DNA of 64,000 nucleotides from contig NZ_OU659204.1 of NCBI RefSeq assembly GCF_915403165.1, positions 2,108,001-2,172,000 of the forward strand. Reading direction: 5' to 3'. A program made the translations under genes and the position numbers. The stretch comes from Providencia alcalifaciens (GTDB lineage Bacteria > Pseudomonadota > Gammaproteobacteria > Enterobacterales > Enterobacteriaceae). Below are positions 1 through 8,364 of this stretch, piece after piece (the stretch's first letter is position 1; each line of letters opens with the position of its first letter). The notes under the pieces were generated by a model. The model was given only the letters and a program-made list of their open reading frames with translations, made no database searches and was not told where the DNA came from.

Positions 1-404
1 ACGCCATTCTAATAATTCGATGAGGCTCATTTCGGCGGTTGCCGACGGTTGCCAATGAAAAATGGTGGCAATATCTGCCACCAAATCATCAACGGTTAAT
101 CGTTCTGGTAGTCCGTGCGCATCGAGTTCGGTAGCAAAAAATTAACCACCTCAATCGAAAGCAGCACCAGATCAGCGGGGTTCATTGCCATGATTTCAGG
201 CTTAGTCAGCGAAGGGGAAGTGATACGCGGCAACACTTCTGACATAGATAATACGTCCATATCCATCAGCGCCTGTAAACGCACACCACGTAATGCACCG
301 GTGTTTGGTTTACGCACGACAACTTCGGTAAGTTCTGTTTCTCCGCGTTTAATTGGCTCATCCAGTTTTACAGTGGCTTGATTTTTTTTCATTTCATCAG
401 TCAT
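1..404 (-). CDS. Tail assembly chaperone E+E' (frameshift product, partial)
   Basis: This is the longer of the two tail chaperone products made in P2-like phages by a programmed -1 frameshift. It helps assemble the tail around the tape measure protein. Ribosomes start on gpE, slip at the T TTT TTG heptamer (135-141, read on the minus strand) and continue in the -1 frame. That frame stays open to base 1 and encodes a segment containing LTVDDLVADIATIFHWQP, typical of gpE'. The gene runs off the left edge, so the C-terminus is not seen. The family pattern (gpE followed by -1 gpE') is established; use of the slip here is inferred from the intact heptamer and open frame. Confidence 0.8.
96..404 (-). 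CDS. E: Tail assembly chaperone gpE
   Basis: The short, unshifted product of the tail chaperone gene, about 102 residues, close to the P2 gpE size. It lies just downstream of the tail tube gene, as in P2. I place the start at the ATG ending at 404 (MTDEMKK), because GGA lies at a normal distance before it; an upstream in-frame ATG at 416 overlaps the end of the tube gene and would add four residues. The C-terminus after the slippery site is short and ends at 96. Confidence 0.85.
   Translation of the reverse strand: MTDEMKKNQATVKLDEPIKRGETELTEVVVRKPNTGALRGVRLQALMDMDVLSMSEVLPRITSPSLTKPEIMAMNPADLVLLSIEVVNFLLPNSMRTDYQND
135..141 (-). promoter_or_regulatory. -1 frameshift slippery heptamer (T TTT TTG)
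   Basis: Read on the minus strand the bases are TTTTTTG, aligned with the gpE frame as T-TTT-TTG. P2 uses the same heptamer for E to E+E'. The -1 frame downstream has no stop up to the window edge. Confidence 0.8.
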
Positions 405-415
405 TTTATTTTCCA

Positions 416-931
416 TTACAGCCCAATAGCCGCACGTTGTTCAGCAAGACGATCAACACCGTCCACAATTTCAACCATGTTGATAATGTCAATTTCGATA
501 ATCGACTCACTACCCCATATCAGCTTGTAGTACGTCGATTTAAAGCTGAATTTAACTTGGGTGTTATCACCCTGTTTTGCCGTTCCTGCATCAATCTCAG
601 AAAGAAAGCCGCGTAATTCGACTTCACAGGCAGTCACTTCTCCAGTATCTTCTCGTTGGTAAGCACCGGCAAAACGTAACGTCACTCCATCAATTTCAGT
701 GATACCCCACTGTTTATAGATTTGCGCTTCCATACCACCTAGCGTGATTTCGCTATCGAGAGCGCCATCATCTAACCCCATGCGGATATTAACGGCGCCA
801 TTCATTCCGCCGCCGCGATAGGTTTCTAACTTTCGGGTGATTTTCGGTAATGTCATTTCTTCGACAATGCCGACCCAATTTTGCCCCTCATTAAAGAGGT
901 TCATACTTTTCAATTTACGTGGTAAAGCCAT
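416..931 (-). CDS. FII: Major tail tube protein gpFII
   Basis: Forms the inner tube of the contractile tail through which DNA passes. The product is 171 residues, against about 172 in P2, and starts MALPRKLKSMNLFNEG, matching the family N-terminus. It lies 2 bases downstream of the sheath gene and 11 bases before gpE, so tube, sheath and chaperone form one late transcript from the FI promoter. No anomaly is seen. Confidence 0.96.
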   Translation of the reverse strand: MALPRKLKSMNLFNEGQNWVGIVEEMTLPKITRKLETYRGGGMNGAVNIRMGLDDGALDSEITLGGMEAQIYKQWGITEIDGVTLRFAGAYQREDTGEVTACEVELRGFLSEIDAGTAKQGDNTQVKFSFKSTYYKLIWGSESIIEIDIINMVEIVDGVDRLAEQRAAIGL

Positions 932-933
932 GA

Positions 934-2106
934 TTACCCCTTAATCTTTGATGATAAGTCCATCAAATATTTATCAGTGATACGCTGACGTAATGTGATG
1001 TTTTCCGCAGGTGGTACCGGTGTGTAGTCATAATCAATCACTAACTTACCGTCTTTTAATTCGTCCTTATCATTAGCATCAGGATCAAACCAACACTCAC
1101 CACCTAAGAGATAACCATTGCGAGTTAGTGAACGCATTTTCGCGTTAATGCCTGAAATGATGAATTTCACCAGCGTTGGTGTCATTGGTTTATCAACTGC
1201 CCACATGTGCGCTTCCGCCATCGTGTCAGCAATGATTTGTGCAGTTCGCGTGTAGTTCTCGAATGCAAATAGCGGATCATCGGAGCAAGTGCGAGAACCC
1301 CAAAAGCGAAAACCATCCTCACGAATCAGAGTGGTAATATCGTTTTCGTTGAGTAAGCCGGCATCAGTGGCAGGGTTTTGCAAATCCCACGAAATATCGG
1401 CTGAAATACCTGTTACACCGTTAACACCTACGTTAGATAGCGTCTTATGCCAGCCAGTTTCCTGATCGATTTTTGCACGCAGCCCTAATGCTCGCGCCGT
1501 GGCAAAGGCGATAGATTCACCGTTGGCAACTTTGTCCCATGATAAAAAATCAGGGTGGATGATCATTAATTCGCGCTGATTAAAGTTTTTGCGGTAGTCC
1601 AATACCTCTGACACCGTTTTACAGCCGTAGGCACTAACATAAGCAAAGGCGCGCAGCTCTTGGGCAACTGCCGCTAATTTGGTCGCAACTGCCTGCGTAT
1701 CATGACCCGGCACACCGAGAATACGAGGCTTTACGCCGGTATGGTTTTTGGCAGTAAGCAATGCCTGTAAACCTGTTTTTTGTCCTGTATCGGTAGTGCC
1801 ACCAATAATATTGGTTGTGGTCTCGGCTTCGGTTTCCCCTTGCTCTACGCGCACAACGACAGTAATCGGAGACGTTTGGTCGCCAATCGCTTCTAACGCA
1901 TGGGAAAGCGTTCCGGTTTTACCGGCCTTGCCTAATGCACTTTGAATATTAGTAATAAGCACAGGCTTATTAAGTGGAAATGCGGTTGCATCAGCATCAT
2001 CAGCGGTACACACCATGCCGACAATTGCGGTGCTAATAGTTCGAATAGGGCGTGTTCCGTCGTTGACTTCAACAGTACGGACGCCGTGATGGTAATCTTG
2101 TGCCAT
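934..2106 (-). CDS. FI: Contractile tail sheath protein gpFI
   Basis: Forms the sheath that contracts to drive the tube into the host. The 390-residue product matches P2 FI in length and has the family N-terminus (YHHGVRTVEVNDGTRPI) and C-terminal signature residues (ENITLRQRITDKYLMDL). The start codon is preceded by AAGGAG. The ribosome binding site lies in the loop of an inverted repeat AGAAGCT/AGCTTCT (2110-2135), which could mask it. A late activator dyad lies at 2175-2195. It is the first gene of the FI-FII-E group. Confidence 0.96.
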   Translation of the reverse strand: MAQDYHHGVRTVEVNDGTRPIRTISTAIVGMVCTADDADATAFPLNKPVLITNIQSALGKAGKTGTLSHALEAIGDQTSPITVVVRVEQGETEAETTTNIIGGTTDTGQKTGLQALLTAKNHTGVKPRILGVPGHDTQAVATKLAAVAQELRAFAYVSAYGCKTVSEVLDYRKNFNQRELMIIHPDFLSWDKVANGESIAFATARALGLRAKIDQETGWHKTLSNVGVNGVTGISADISWDLQNPATDAGLLNENDITTLIREDGFRFWGSRTCSDDPLFAFENYTRTAQIIADTMAEAHMWAVDKPMTPTLVKFIISGINAKMRSLTRNGYLLGGECWFDPDANDKDELKDGKLVIDYDYTPVPPAENITLRQRITDKYLMDLSSKIKG

Positions 2107-2109
2107 AAA

Positions 2110-2135
2110 AGAAGCTCCTTTTTGTGGTAGCTTCT
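2110..2135 (-). promoter_or_regulatory. Hairpin enclosing the FI ribosome binding site
   Basis: AGAAGCT (2110-2116) and AGCTTCT (2129-2135) are perfect inverted copies with a 12-base loop that carries the AAGGAG of gene FI. This could lower or time sheath translation. Only the symmetry is seen; function is inferred. Confidence 0.4.
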
Positions 2136-2174
2136 ATGGTGTTATTGATATTTCGCGTTGTCGTGCGGCAAGTG

Positions 2175-2195
2175 TTGTATCGTTGAGTTATACAA
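2175..2195 (-). promoter_or_regulatory. Late promoter activator dyad before FI
   Basis: The minus strand reads TTGT-N13-ACAA, about 80 bases before the FI start. The same dyad is found at 8342-8362, 14091-14109 and 14121-14141, always upstream of a late gene group. P2 late promoters carry a TGT-N12-ACA dyad near -55, bound by the zinc-finger activator Ogr. The ogr gene would lie left of the window. Confidence 0.7.
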
Positions 2196-2403
2196 TAAAG
2201 AACAATATGTAACTCTGAAAGGAGTTAAAGCAGGTTAATCAATACAATGCATCATAAATCGTCATTTCATTGTCACCACCTAAGTTATTTTTCCATAACT
2301 AAAACCTAAAAAACATCCATTATATTTTTAAATGCAATTCAAATAACTAACACTATAATGTCACCCAATTAATAACTACTCTAAGCTTTTGGTGACAAAA
2401 TAA

Positions 2404-3429
2404 ATGAAAGAAAGAAATTTTACTATTGATATCATGAGGTCGTTAGGAATACTACTTATCATCCTTGCTCACATGAACCCAACCCCTTCTGACCCACTAT
2501 TTCAGATAAGAACATTCGATGTTCCTATGATGGTTTTTATTTCAGGGGCTTCATTTTTCTTGGCAGGAAAAACATCTGTAAATTATTTTTCGTATGTTTG
2601 GTCAAGAGTCAAAAGACTCGTCTTTCCTGTATGGGTTTTCTTGGCGTTTTTTTATCTAATAACTTTTTTATTTAATATAGAGATCACCCGCTGGACTTTG
2701 AATTACAACACAATAACAACCTCATTCAAGTTAGAAAGTGGTTTCGGCTATGTTTGGATAATTAAGGTTTTTTTAATCGTAGCTTTGCTTTCCCCTCTTT
2801 ATGTTCTAATGATAAATAAGATTGGAGGAATGAAAACCATAATTTTATTTACTCTAATGTGTGTAGTCATTACTTTTGTATACTTTAACTACTCGCCAAA
2901 AACAAATAGATTAGTAAAATTTTTATTGGGTGATAATTTCATTTATTCCGTTTCCTATGGATTAATGTTCGTAGTCGGATATTTAATGTCATCATTAAGT
3001 AGACAAAAACTTTCAATTGTTTTCGCACTACATGCCGCACTGCTTGTGATTTTTTGTGTATTTTACTTCAATAGCTTTAGAGTCAATGATTACAAATATC
3101 CACCTACCATCGTTTATATTTCTTATGCTATTGTCATGTCTATAATCATTTACTCAATTTTAAAGTATTTTAATTTAAAAAATAAAACGTTTATTTTAAT
3201 TGTTAATTACATAGCTCCAAACACAATATGGATATACTTATGGCATATTCCAATGATATTTTTCACTAAAAACTACTTTAGTGGCTATCATTATATTCTT
3301 AGCCTTGCCATAACTTCAGTTTTCTCCATTGTCATGGCTGTGTATCAACGTAAACTTGTCAACTGGCTCACACTAAAAATCAAAAAACAGTGGTTATCTA
3401 AGTTCATTAATCAAGTTTTTACCGGTTAA
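2404..3429 (+). CDS. Membrane acyltransferase 3 family protein (phage cargo)
   Basis: A 341-residue integral membrane protein with about ten hydrophobic segments. The N-terminus (RNFTIDIMRSLGILLIILAHM) has the R...R/H pattern of acyltransferase family 3 (OafA/WecH type), which transfers acetyl or other acyl groups from the cytoplasmic side to surface sugars. It lies between tail genes G and FI but on the opposite strand, in the slot where P2 carries Z/fun, and is much more AT-rich than its neighbours. This points to a moron acquired by the phage. A role in modifying the host O-antigen or capsule, and so excluding other phages, is inferred. The acceptor is unknown. Confidence 0.8.
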   Translation: MKERNFTIDIMRSLGILLIILAHMNPTPSDPLFQIRTFDVPMMVFISGASFFLAGKTSVNYFSYVWSRVKRLVFPVWVFLAFFYLITFLFNIEITRWTLNYNTITTSFKLESGFGYVWIIKVFLIVALLSPLYVLMINKIGGMKTIILFTLMCVVITFVYFNYSPKTNRLVKFLLGDNFIYSVSYGLMFVVGYLMSSLSRQKLSIVFALHAALLVIFCVFYFNSFRVNDYKYPPTIVYISYAIVMSIIIYSILKYFNLKNKTFILIVNYIAPNTIWIYLWHIPMIFFTKNYFSGYHYILSLAITSVFSIVMAVYQRKLVNWLTLKIKKQWLSKFINQVFTG

Positions 3430-3430
3430 A

Positions 3431-3460
3431 AAATAGCCCCGACACGTCGGGGCTTTCTTT
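3431..3460. terminator. Bidirectional terminator
   Basis: AGCCCCGA (3435-3442) and TCGGGGCT (3447-3454) form an 8-bp stem with a 4-base loop, with A-rich bases on the left and T-rich bases on the right. It lies between the converging acyltransferase and tail fibre assembly genes and would serve both. Confidence 0.85.
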
Positions 3461-3879
3461 TATCTTGGTTGTTGAGCCCATTCAATATTTGGCGCAAGTG
3501 AAGTGTCAGTATCCGCAACTCTAATACTATAAATTTCCCACTCAGTGAGTCTATTAAGATCGCTTTCTGTCGCCATTCCCAGCTTAACCTTTCGCTCTAA
3601 TATCGTGATATGACTTTCAGCCTCAATTAAACGTTGTTGCTTTTCATTTTCAGCCTGTTCTATCAGCTCTTCTTTAGAAGGTGCCGGTTGATTCGCCCAT
3701 TTTGGAAATCCATTATTTCCAGCCACTCTTATCTTACCTTCAATAGATTGTGAAAATTCTAGAAAAACATCATCATCAACCAATACCGAATCGTCAGGAA
3801 ACGTACCTGCTTCGACGTAATCCTCTTTTAACTCAGATGGGTAAAATGAATTAAAACTAGCACTATAATAATAAGTCAT
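3460..3879 (-). CDS. G: Tail fibre assembly protein gpG
   Basis: A 139-residue protein of the Caudovirales tail fibre assembly (Tfa) family, needed to fold or attach the fibre made by the gene just upstream. It begins with a short aromatic stretch (TYYYSASFNSFYP) and has a Glu/Gln-rich helical second half (KEELIEQAENEKQQRLIEAE) before a C-terminal WE/WP-type tail, the usual Tfa layout. It starts 2 bases after the fibre gene stops, so the two are co-transcribed. These genes vary with host range, so the match to P2 gpG is by position and family rather than close identity. Confidence 0.9.
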   Translation of the reverse strand: MTYYYSASFNSFYPSELKEDYVEAGTFPDDSVLVDDDVFLEFSQSIEGKIRVAGNNGFPKWANQPAPSKEELIEQAENEKQQRLIEAESHITILERKVKLGMATESDLNRLTEWEIYSIRVADTDTSLAPNIEWAQQPR

Positions 3880-3881
3880 TG

Positions 3882-5807
3882 TTAATACCCCACAGCAATA
3901 TAACTATAAGCTTTGGATTCTTGGCTATATCGAATATTAAAACCAGATGTATTACGCCCTGTAACGCCAACTGCGTTTGAGCCGTTATCATCACTTATAT
4001 TTAACGCAATACATGCACTCGGAAAGGCTATTGGGAATTGAATTAAATCACCCGTTTTTGAACTTGAACCCGATGCAAATTGATAAATAAGTCCAGTATT
4101 GGCACATTTCCACCAACCACTATTAGAAGATTTACTCGCGGTATTTTTTGGTGCCGTTTTACTTGTATATATATCAATTCGTTCGCGCCATGTACCATTT
4201 CGTCCATACAAATAAGCATGCCCCTCCGCAGTAAACCCTAAAACAGCGGCGGCGTTATCGTTCCACCTGACATATATAAAATGGTTATAATTGTTAGGAA
4301 TTGGAGCATTACGCTCTCCACCAAATGAATAAAAACCCGTTTTCAAGCTATCAAACATTGATGGAGTAAAATCACCATTTGGATATAAATTAGCTAAGCT
4401 ACGCGCATTGCCACCTAATCCAAAATCACCAAATTGCATAAAACAATCTTTTGCTCCCCACTGGCTCATAACTTTTGTTTTGTCATCACCTGCTGTATGA
4501 GCAATATTATCTGTAATAACAACAGTTTTCTTGTTTCCCTTTTCTTTTAAGAAACCTTGGCTATCTTTTTCTGTGTTAGCTTCTGTGTATGAGAATGACC
4601 ATTTTTCTTCCCATACACCATCTTTTTGGCTTCTTGTTGCAATATTTCCCTGCCAAAAACCAAGTTGAGTTGCTCTACCTGTATCACGTTGCAGATGAAG
4701 TATTGAACCCCACGCAATATCACTAGGAGGGGTACCACTAACGCCTGAACCTTTTAAAACACTGGTTTGCGTTATTCCATCGTAGCCTGTTGACGCAGGA
4801 ACATTTATAGCATTGCCACCAAATCCAAAATCTCCGAATTGCATGAATGCTTTCGTAGACGCTTCTTGACTCATTACTTGGACTTTTGACTGCCCTGTAC
4901 TTTGAACAACATCAGTTTTAAGTAATCTATTATTAGCATTTTCATTTGCGCTACTTGCAGCACTGGCTGCTGAATTAGCTGTATTCTGCGCATCCGTTCC
5001 TGCTTTCTTTGCATCCGCTATCGCAGTAGTCGCCGCCTTTTGACTCATGACTTGAGTGGCTGACTGCCCTGTACTTTGAACAACATCAGTTTTAGGCAGA
5101 CGGTCATTAGCATTGCTATTTGCACTACTCGCCGCACTTGCCGCTGAACTTGCTGCACTTGCAGCTGAATTAGCCGTAGCCTGCGCATCTGTTCCGGCTT
5201 TCTTCGCATCTGCTATTGCTATAGTCGACGCCTTTTGACTCATTACCTGACTAACCGACTGCCCTGTATTCTGGACAACATCGCTTGTTGGTACCGCACC
5301 AACATCCTTCGCTGTTAACGAACCGATACGCTTGTCTAAAACTTCAATTGCATCATCAACATATTTTCTTGTAGCCAATACGACTGCCGGATCAATTTTC
5401 AGCGTGACTGATTCCGTGTGGCTGACAATAAGAACCACACGAATTGTTTGAGTACGTCCTGACCCCTCAACCAATAACGGCTTATAAGTTTCTGGGCAGT
5501 TTGCGATAGCAACCAATGTACCTGATTTATCAAACAAACCAATCTCGCGTATCCACCAACCGCCCTCATTCTCAGGAATAACCTGTTCTGCAATGATTTG
5601 ATTCTGGTTTAATGGATCAATGAACAAGGTATTAATCGCCGCCTTTCGACGTTCATTAATGAGTTTCGTTTGCTTAGTGTCCGGTGCCGGCAATGAGCCG
5701 CCACCATCACCAACAGACATGTGTGTCAATTCAATCTTTGTGCCGAGAGCTGTCGCCTCTGCAAGCACTTTCTCACCATAGGTGGTGAGCAATGCAAAAT
5801 ATTTCAT
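3882..5807 (-). CDS. H: Tail fibre protein gpH
   Basis: The side tail fibre that binds the host surface. It is 641 residues. Residues 1 to about 145 match the conserved P2-type fibre N-terminus that fixes the fibre to the baseplate (YFALLTTYGEKVLAEA, then GGWWIREIGLFD). Residues 177-320 hold two and a part copies of a repeat of about 58-65 residues (VVQSTGQS, QVMSQKA, then an Ala/Ser-rich helix). The motif FMQFGDFG occurs twice in the receptor-binding half. The final part is a compact C-terminal domain ending in YIAVGY. The repeats and C-terminus are the parts expected to change with host range. Confidence 0.92.
   Translation of the reverse strand: MKYFALLTTYGEKVLAEATALGTKIELTHMSVGDGGGSLPAPDTKQTKLINERRKAAINTLFIDPLNQNQIIAEQVIPENEGGWWIREIGLFDKSGTLVAIANCPETYKPLLVEGSGRTQTIRVVLIVSHTESVTLKIDPAVVLATRKYVDDAIEVLDKRIGSLTAKDVGAVPTSDVVQNTGQSVSQVMSQKASTIAIADAKKAGTDAQATANSAASAASSAASAASSANSNANDRLPKTDVVQSTGQSATQVMSQKAATTAIADAKKAGTDAQNTANSAASAASSANENANNRLLKTDVVQSTGQSKVQVMSQEASTKAFMQFGDFGFGGNAINVPASTGYDGITQTSVLKGSGVSGTPPSDIAWGSILHLQRDTGRATQLGFWQGNIATRSQKDGVWEEKWSFSYTEANTEKDSQGFLKEKGNKKTVVITDNIAHTAGDDKTKVMSQWGAKDCFMQFGDFGLGGNARSLANLYPNGDFTPSMFDSLKTGFYSFGGERNAPIPNNYNHFIYVRWNDNAAAVLGFTAEGHAYLYGRNGTWRERIDIYTSKTAPKNTASKSSNSGWWKCANTGLIYQFASGSSSKTGDLIQFPIAFPSACIALNISDDNGSNAVGVTGRNTSGFNIRYSQESKAYSYIAVGY
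4848..5279 (-). repeat. Coding tandem repeats in the tail fibre gene
   Basis: Two near-identical units and one truncated unit encode VVQ(N/S)TGQS...QVMSQ followed by an Ala/Ser-rich stretch (residues 177-241, 242-299 and 300-320 of gpH). Copy number change here would alter fibre length. Confidence 0.8.
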
Positions 5808-6415
5808 TGGAGAGTAACCCTCATTTCATCAATAACATGGACTGCCGCACCAGTGGAGATAGCACCACCAACACTGATCACATCCGGCGTGTATGGATAA
5901 ACCGTCAGCTCATCCCCGCCATAGCTCGCAGCCGCACAAAAAATATTGCCTTTGGTTTCAAGTTGAATGGTTAGCCCGACGAGGTGCCGGCTTGCTGGCT
6001 TTGCATCGAAAATAAGCGCTTCTAGCTCTCGATACATTTCTTCTGTGATACCGGTTTCCAACACGCCGATATCTAAGCGAAAAGTGCCGGCGGTTTCGTT
6101 GGTTTTCCACCACTCAATAACGCGGATTAAATAACCCAATGGCTCAACTACTCGGCGCAGCGCCCCGATTGTGCCCTTGTGTTTATGGATAAACATCGCC
6201 GATTTAATGGCGTCACGTTTAGCTTTTTCTGTCCAGTTTTTATCCCACCGGTCAACACTAAATGCCCATGCAAGATACGGCAGTAAATGCACCGGACATT
6301 TATCAGGATTCCATAGAATACGAATAGGGATCGGCACTCGTTCTATTTGTGCCAACGCATTGGCGGCGGCGAGTTCTAATGCTGATGAGCCAGTAGGAAG
6401 TAAACGATCACTCAT
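5804..6415 (-). CDS. I: Baseplate/tail protein gpI
   Basis: A baseplate wedge component of P2-like tails. I start it at MSDRLLPTGSSALELAAA, the family N-terminus, giving 203 residues; the reading frame is open further upstream but that part overlaps gpJ and is not conserved. The stop overlaps the fibre gene start and the start overlaps the gpJ stop (ATGAGTGA), so J, I and H are translationally coupled. The segment LLPYLAWAFSVDRWD is a strong family signature. Confidence 0.93.
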   Translation of the reverse strand: MSDRLLPTGSSALELAAANALAQIERVPIPIRILWNPDKCPVHLLPYLAWAFSVDRWDKNWTEKAKRDAIKSAMFIHKHKGTIGALRRVVEPLGYLIRVIEWWKTNETAGTFRLDIGVLETGITEEMYRELEALIFDAKPASRHLVGLTIQLETKGNIFCAAASYGGDELTVYPYTPDVISVGGAISTGAAVHVIDEMRVTLQ

Positions 6416-7316
6416 CAGAACCACCCAATGACACATTAATACCGGTGCAAAAGCTGGCTTGTGTTTTATCTAACTTGATATCTGCAATGGGCTTTTTCAG
6501 CTCAACACGCTGGACGCCCTGCACATGTAACGCGGCATAAATGGCACTCAGCACAATGTCACGCCCTAACCGGTGTTGCTGGGTTGTGTAACGCGCTAGC
6601 TGCTCTTCTGCTGCCGCAGTAATAGGCTCGTATTCAGGGGAGGGATAACAGTAAATAACCGCATCGATGTCATAATTAACAATCGTTGCTGACTGCACCG
6701 TTACACGGTCAGCAACAGGGCGCACATCTTCATCGTTTAAAGCCAGCTCTACTTTGTCAATTAAATCAGCCGGCGCGGTACCGTTCCCCTCTCTCGATAA
6801 AACCGTCACCGTCACGCAGGCGGGTGATGGGCTGATCACTGAGGCATCAGCAACGCGCCCATCGGCACTACGCGCATGATGCTCATAACTGCCAACTGGC
6901 CCCGCCACACTCAGCCCCTCAAATGCACTGGGAATGCGTAATCTTAAATCAGCATCAGACTCATACACTGGCGGGATCGGCGGCACTGCATTAGCATCCC
7001 CCTCAGATAACATCAGTCGCTTAACATTATTGTTAGCCGCAAGCTGATCTAAATCAGCCCCCACAGCAAAAGCGACCATGCTCGCGCGAGCCGCTTCATT
7101 AATACGTTGACGTAATAAAAGCTCTCGATAGCAATTCTCTTGCAATAACTTGGTTAACGGCTCAGATTCAAGTGCCAATGCTCTGGCTATTGCAGGGCGT
7201 AATTCACTTGGCATCGCGTCAATCATTGCATTTTTACGCTCAATGAAAATCAACTCAAATTCCAAACTTTCAACCACATCCGGCGGCGGAAGTAAGCTTA
7301 AATCAATGGTCGCCAT
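6408..7316 (-). CDS. J: Baseplate assembly protein gpJ
   Basis: A structural baseplate wedge protein of about 302 residues, the same size as P2 gpJ. I chose the ATG at 7316 (MATIDLSLLPPPDVVE) because AGGTG lies just before it; a GTG two codons upstream is possible. The start lies directly after the gpW stop and the end overlaps gpI, consistent with one V-W-J-I-H-G transcript. Confidence 0.93.
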   Translation of the reverse strand: MATIDLSLLPPPDVVESLEFELIFIERKNAMIDAMPSELRPAIARALALESEPLTKLLQENCYRELLLRQRINEAARASMVAFAVGADLDQLAANNNVKRLMLSEGDANAVPPIPPVYESDADLRLRIPSAFEGLSVAGPVGSYEHHARSADGRVADASVISPSPACVTVTVLSREGNGTAPADLIDKVELALNDEDVRPVADRVTVQSATIVNYDIDAVIYCYPSPEYEPITAAAEEQLARYTTQQHRLGRDIVLSAIYAALHVQGVQRVELKKPIADIKLDKTQASFCTGINVSLGGSDE

Positions 7317-7318
7317 GA

Positions 7319-7660
7319 TCACCTCACAGGAACAGAGAAACTGAACGCTTGTTCAGTTCCTGAAAAAACACCGCTCAACTCAATCACAATGCTGGCTGGC
7401 GTAGGTGTAGAAATGATTAGTTGCTGAATTTCAATGCGAGGCTCCCACAGCAAAAGCGCGGTGTAACACGCCGCCATCAGTCGCAGCCTTAACGCTTTAT
7501 TGTCGGGTTGGTCTATCAACCTAAACAACAATGAGCCATAGGAACGCCGAGCAATGCGGCTCCCAATGGGAGTGACTAAAATATCGCGAACAGACTGGCG
7601 AACATGGTCAATGTCGGTAATGCTTTGACCGGTAGCAGCGCTTAAACCGAGAAATCTCAT
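7319..7660 (-). CDS. W: Baseplate wedge protein gpW (gp25-like)
   Basis: A 113-residue lysozyme-like gp25 family wedge protein. The segment VRDILVTPIGSRIARRSYGS is the family hallmark, and LRLMAACYTALLLWEPRI matches the second conserved block. It overlaps the end of gpV by 4 bases. Confidence 0.95.
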   Translation of the reverse strand: MRFLGLSAATGQSITDIDHVRQSVRDILVTPIGSRIARRSYGSLLFRLIDQPDNKALRLRLMAACYTALLLWEPRIEIQQLIISTPTPASIVIELSGVFSGTEQAFSFSVPVR

Positions 7661-8295
7661 TGAGGCTCTCCCGTTGTCTCACCACCTGAACGCACACCGC
7701 CATGCTGGTGCGAATGCAATGTAATACCATTGGATTTAATCGCGCCGCCGTTGTGAGTAAAGTTGCCTGTCATTTCACCGCCCTCAGTCACATTTAATGT
7801 GGCGCACGTTAAGTTATTCGAACAAATCACCGTTGGCGTGTTTAGCTTGATTTGTTTACTGGCATTCACAATGACGACCTTGGTTGTCGCACTGATTTGC
7901 TCACTGGCTTCAATCGTTGCCGTCTTAATGCCCGTTGCTTTTAGCGCACCGGTTGCAGGCTCATATTCAATGACAGCACCATCGGAGTAGGTCACATGAT
8001 TGGCAGTCAATGAATCGGTAGGCTCGCTGTATTCATCAGAAAAAAGCCCAACTAACACAAGGCCCGTAGTCAACTCGCCACCTATCGACAAGATCACAAC
8101 CTGCTCACCCACTGATGGCGCCCAAATTTGACGCGCACTACCCGCACGCTGAGTTACCCACGGCAGCCAATCTGTTTGTAAGTCTCCGGTTTGTACTCGA
8201 CACCCACGACGAATATCGACATCAATAATGACGCCGGTGCGGATCATGTTTCGGATGATGCGGAGCAGCTCCGCGTTATTGGCATTTGCATTCAT
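7657..8295 (-). CDS. V: Baseplate spike protein gpV
   Basis: The membrane-piercing tail spike. The order is an N-terminal OB-fold region (NMIRTGVIIDVDI, VGEQVVILSIGGEL), a repeat-rich beta-helix stalk (ISATTKVVIVNASKQIKLNTP) and a C-terminal tip with HSHQH, the HxH pair that binds an iron ion in P2 gpV. The start at MNANANNAELLR fits the family, giving 212 residues against 211 in P2; a start at 8331 would add non-conserved residues. A CAGG element precedes the chosen start. It is the first gene of the V-W-J-I-H-G group, with a late dyad just upstream. Confidence 0.94.
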   Translation of the reverse strand: MNANANNAELLRIIRNMIRTGVIIDVDIRRGCRVQTGDLQTDWLPWVTQRAGSARQIWAPSVGEQVVILSIGGELTTGLVLVGLFSDEYSEPTDSLTANHVTYSDGAVIEYEPATGALKATGIKTATIEASEQISATTKVVIVNASKQIKLNTPTVICSNNLTCATLNVTEGGEMTGNFTHNGGAIKSNGITLHSHQHGGVRSGGETTGEPQ

Positions 8296-8341
8296 GGCGA
8301 TAGCCTGCCAGACAAAATGGCTGGAATGCATGGCTTCGCTG

Positions 8342-8362
8342 TTGTAATGCGGCGAATTACAA
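8342..8362 (-). promoter_or_regulatory. Late promoter activator dyad before V
   Basis: TTGT-N13-ACAA, with the match extended to TTGTA...TACAACA, centred about 57 bases before the V start. If the dyad lies near -55 as in P2, the leader of V would be very short. It sits in the 70-base gap between S and V. Confidence 0.65.
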
Positions 8363-8364
8363 CA

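Noticed and set aside
4848..5279. Repeats resembling a CRISPR array
   Set aside because: Units are coding, contiguous and lack unique spacers; they are tail fibre repeats.
8295..8331. Longer N-terminus for gpV starting MHSSHF
   Set aside because: Not conserved in the family and too close to the late dyad; the internal MNANANN start fits P2 gpV.
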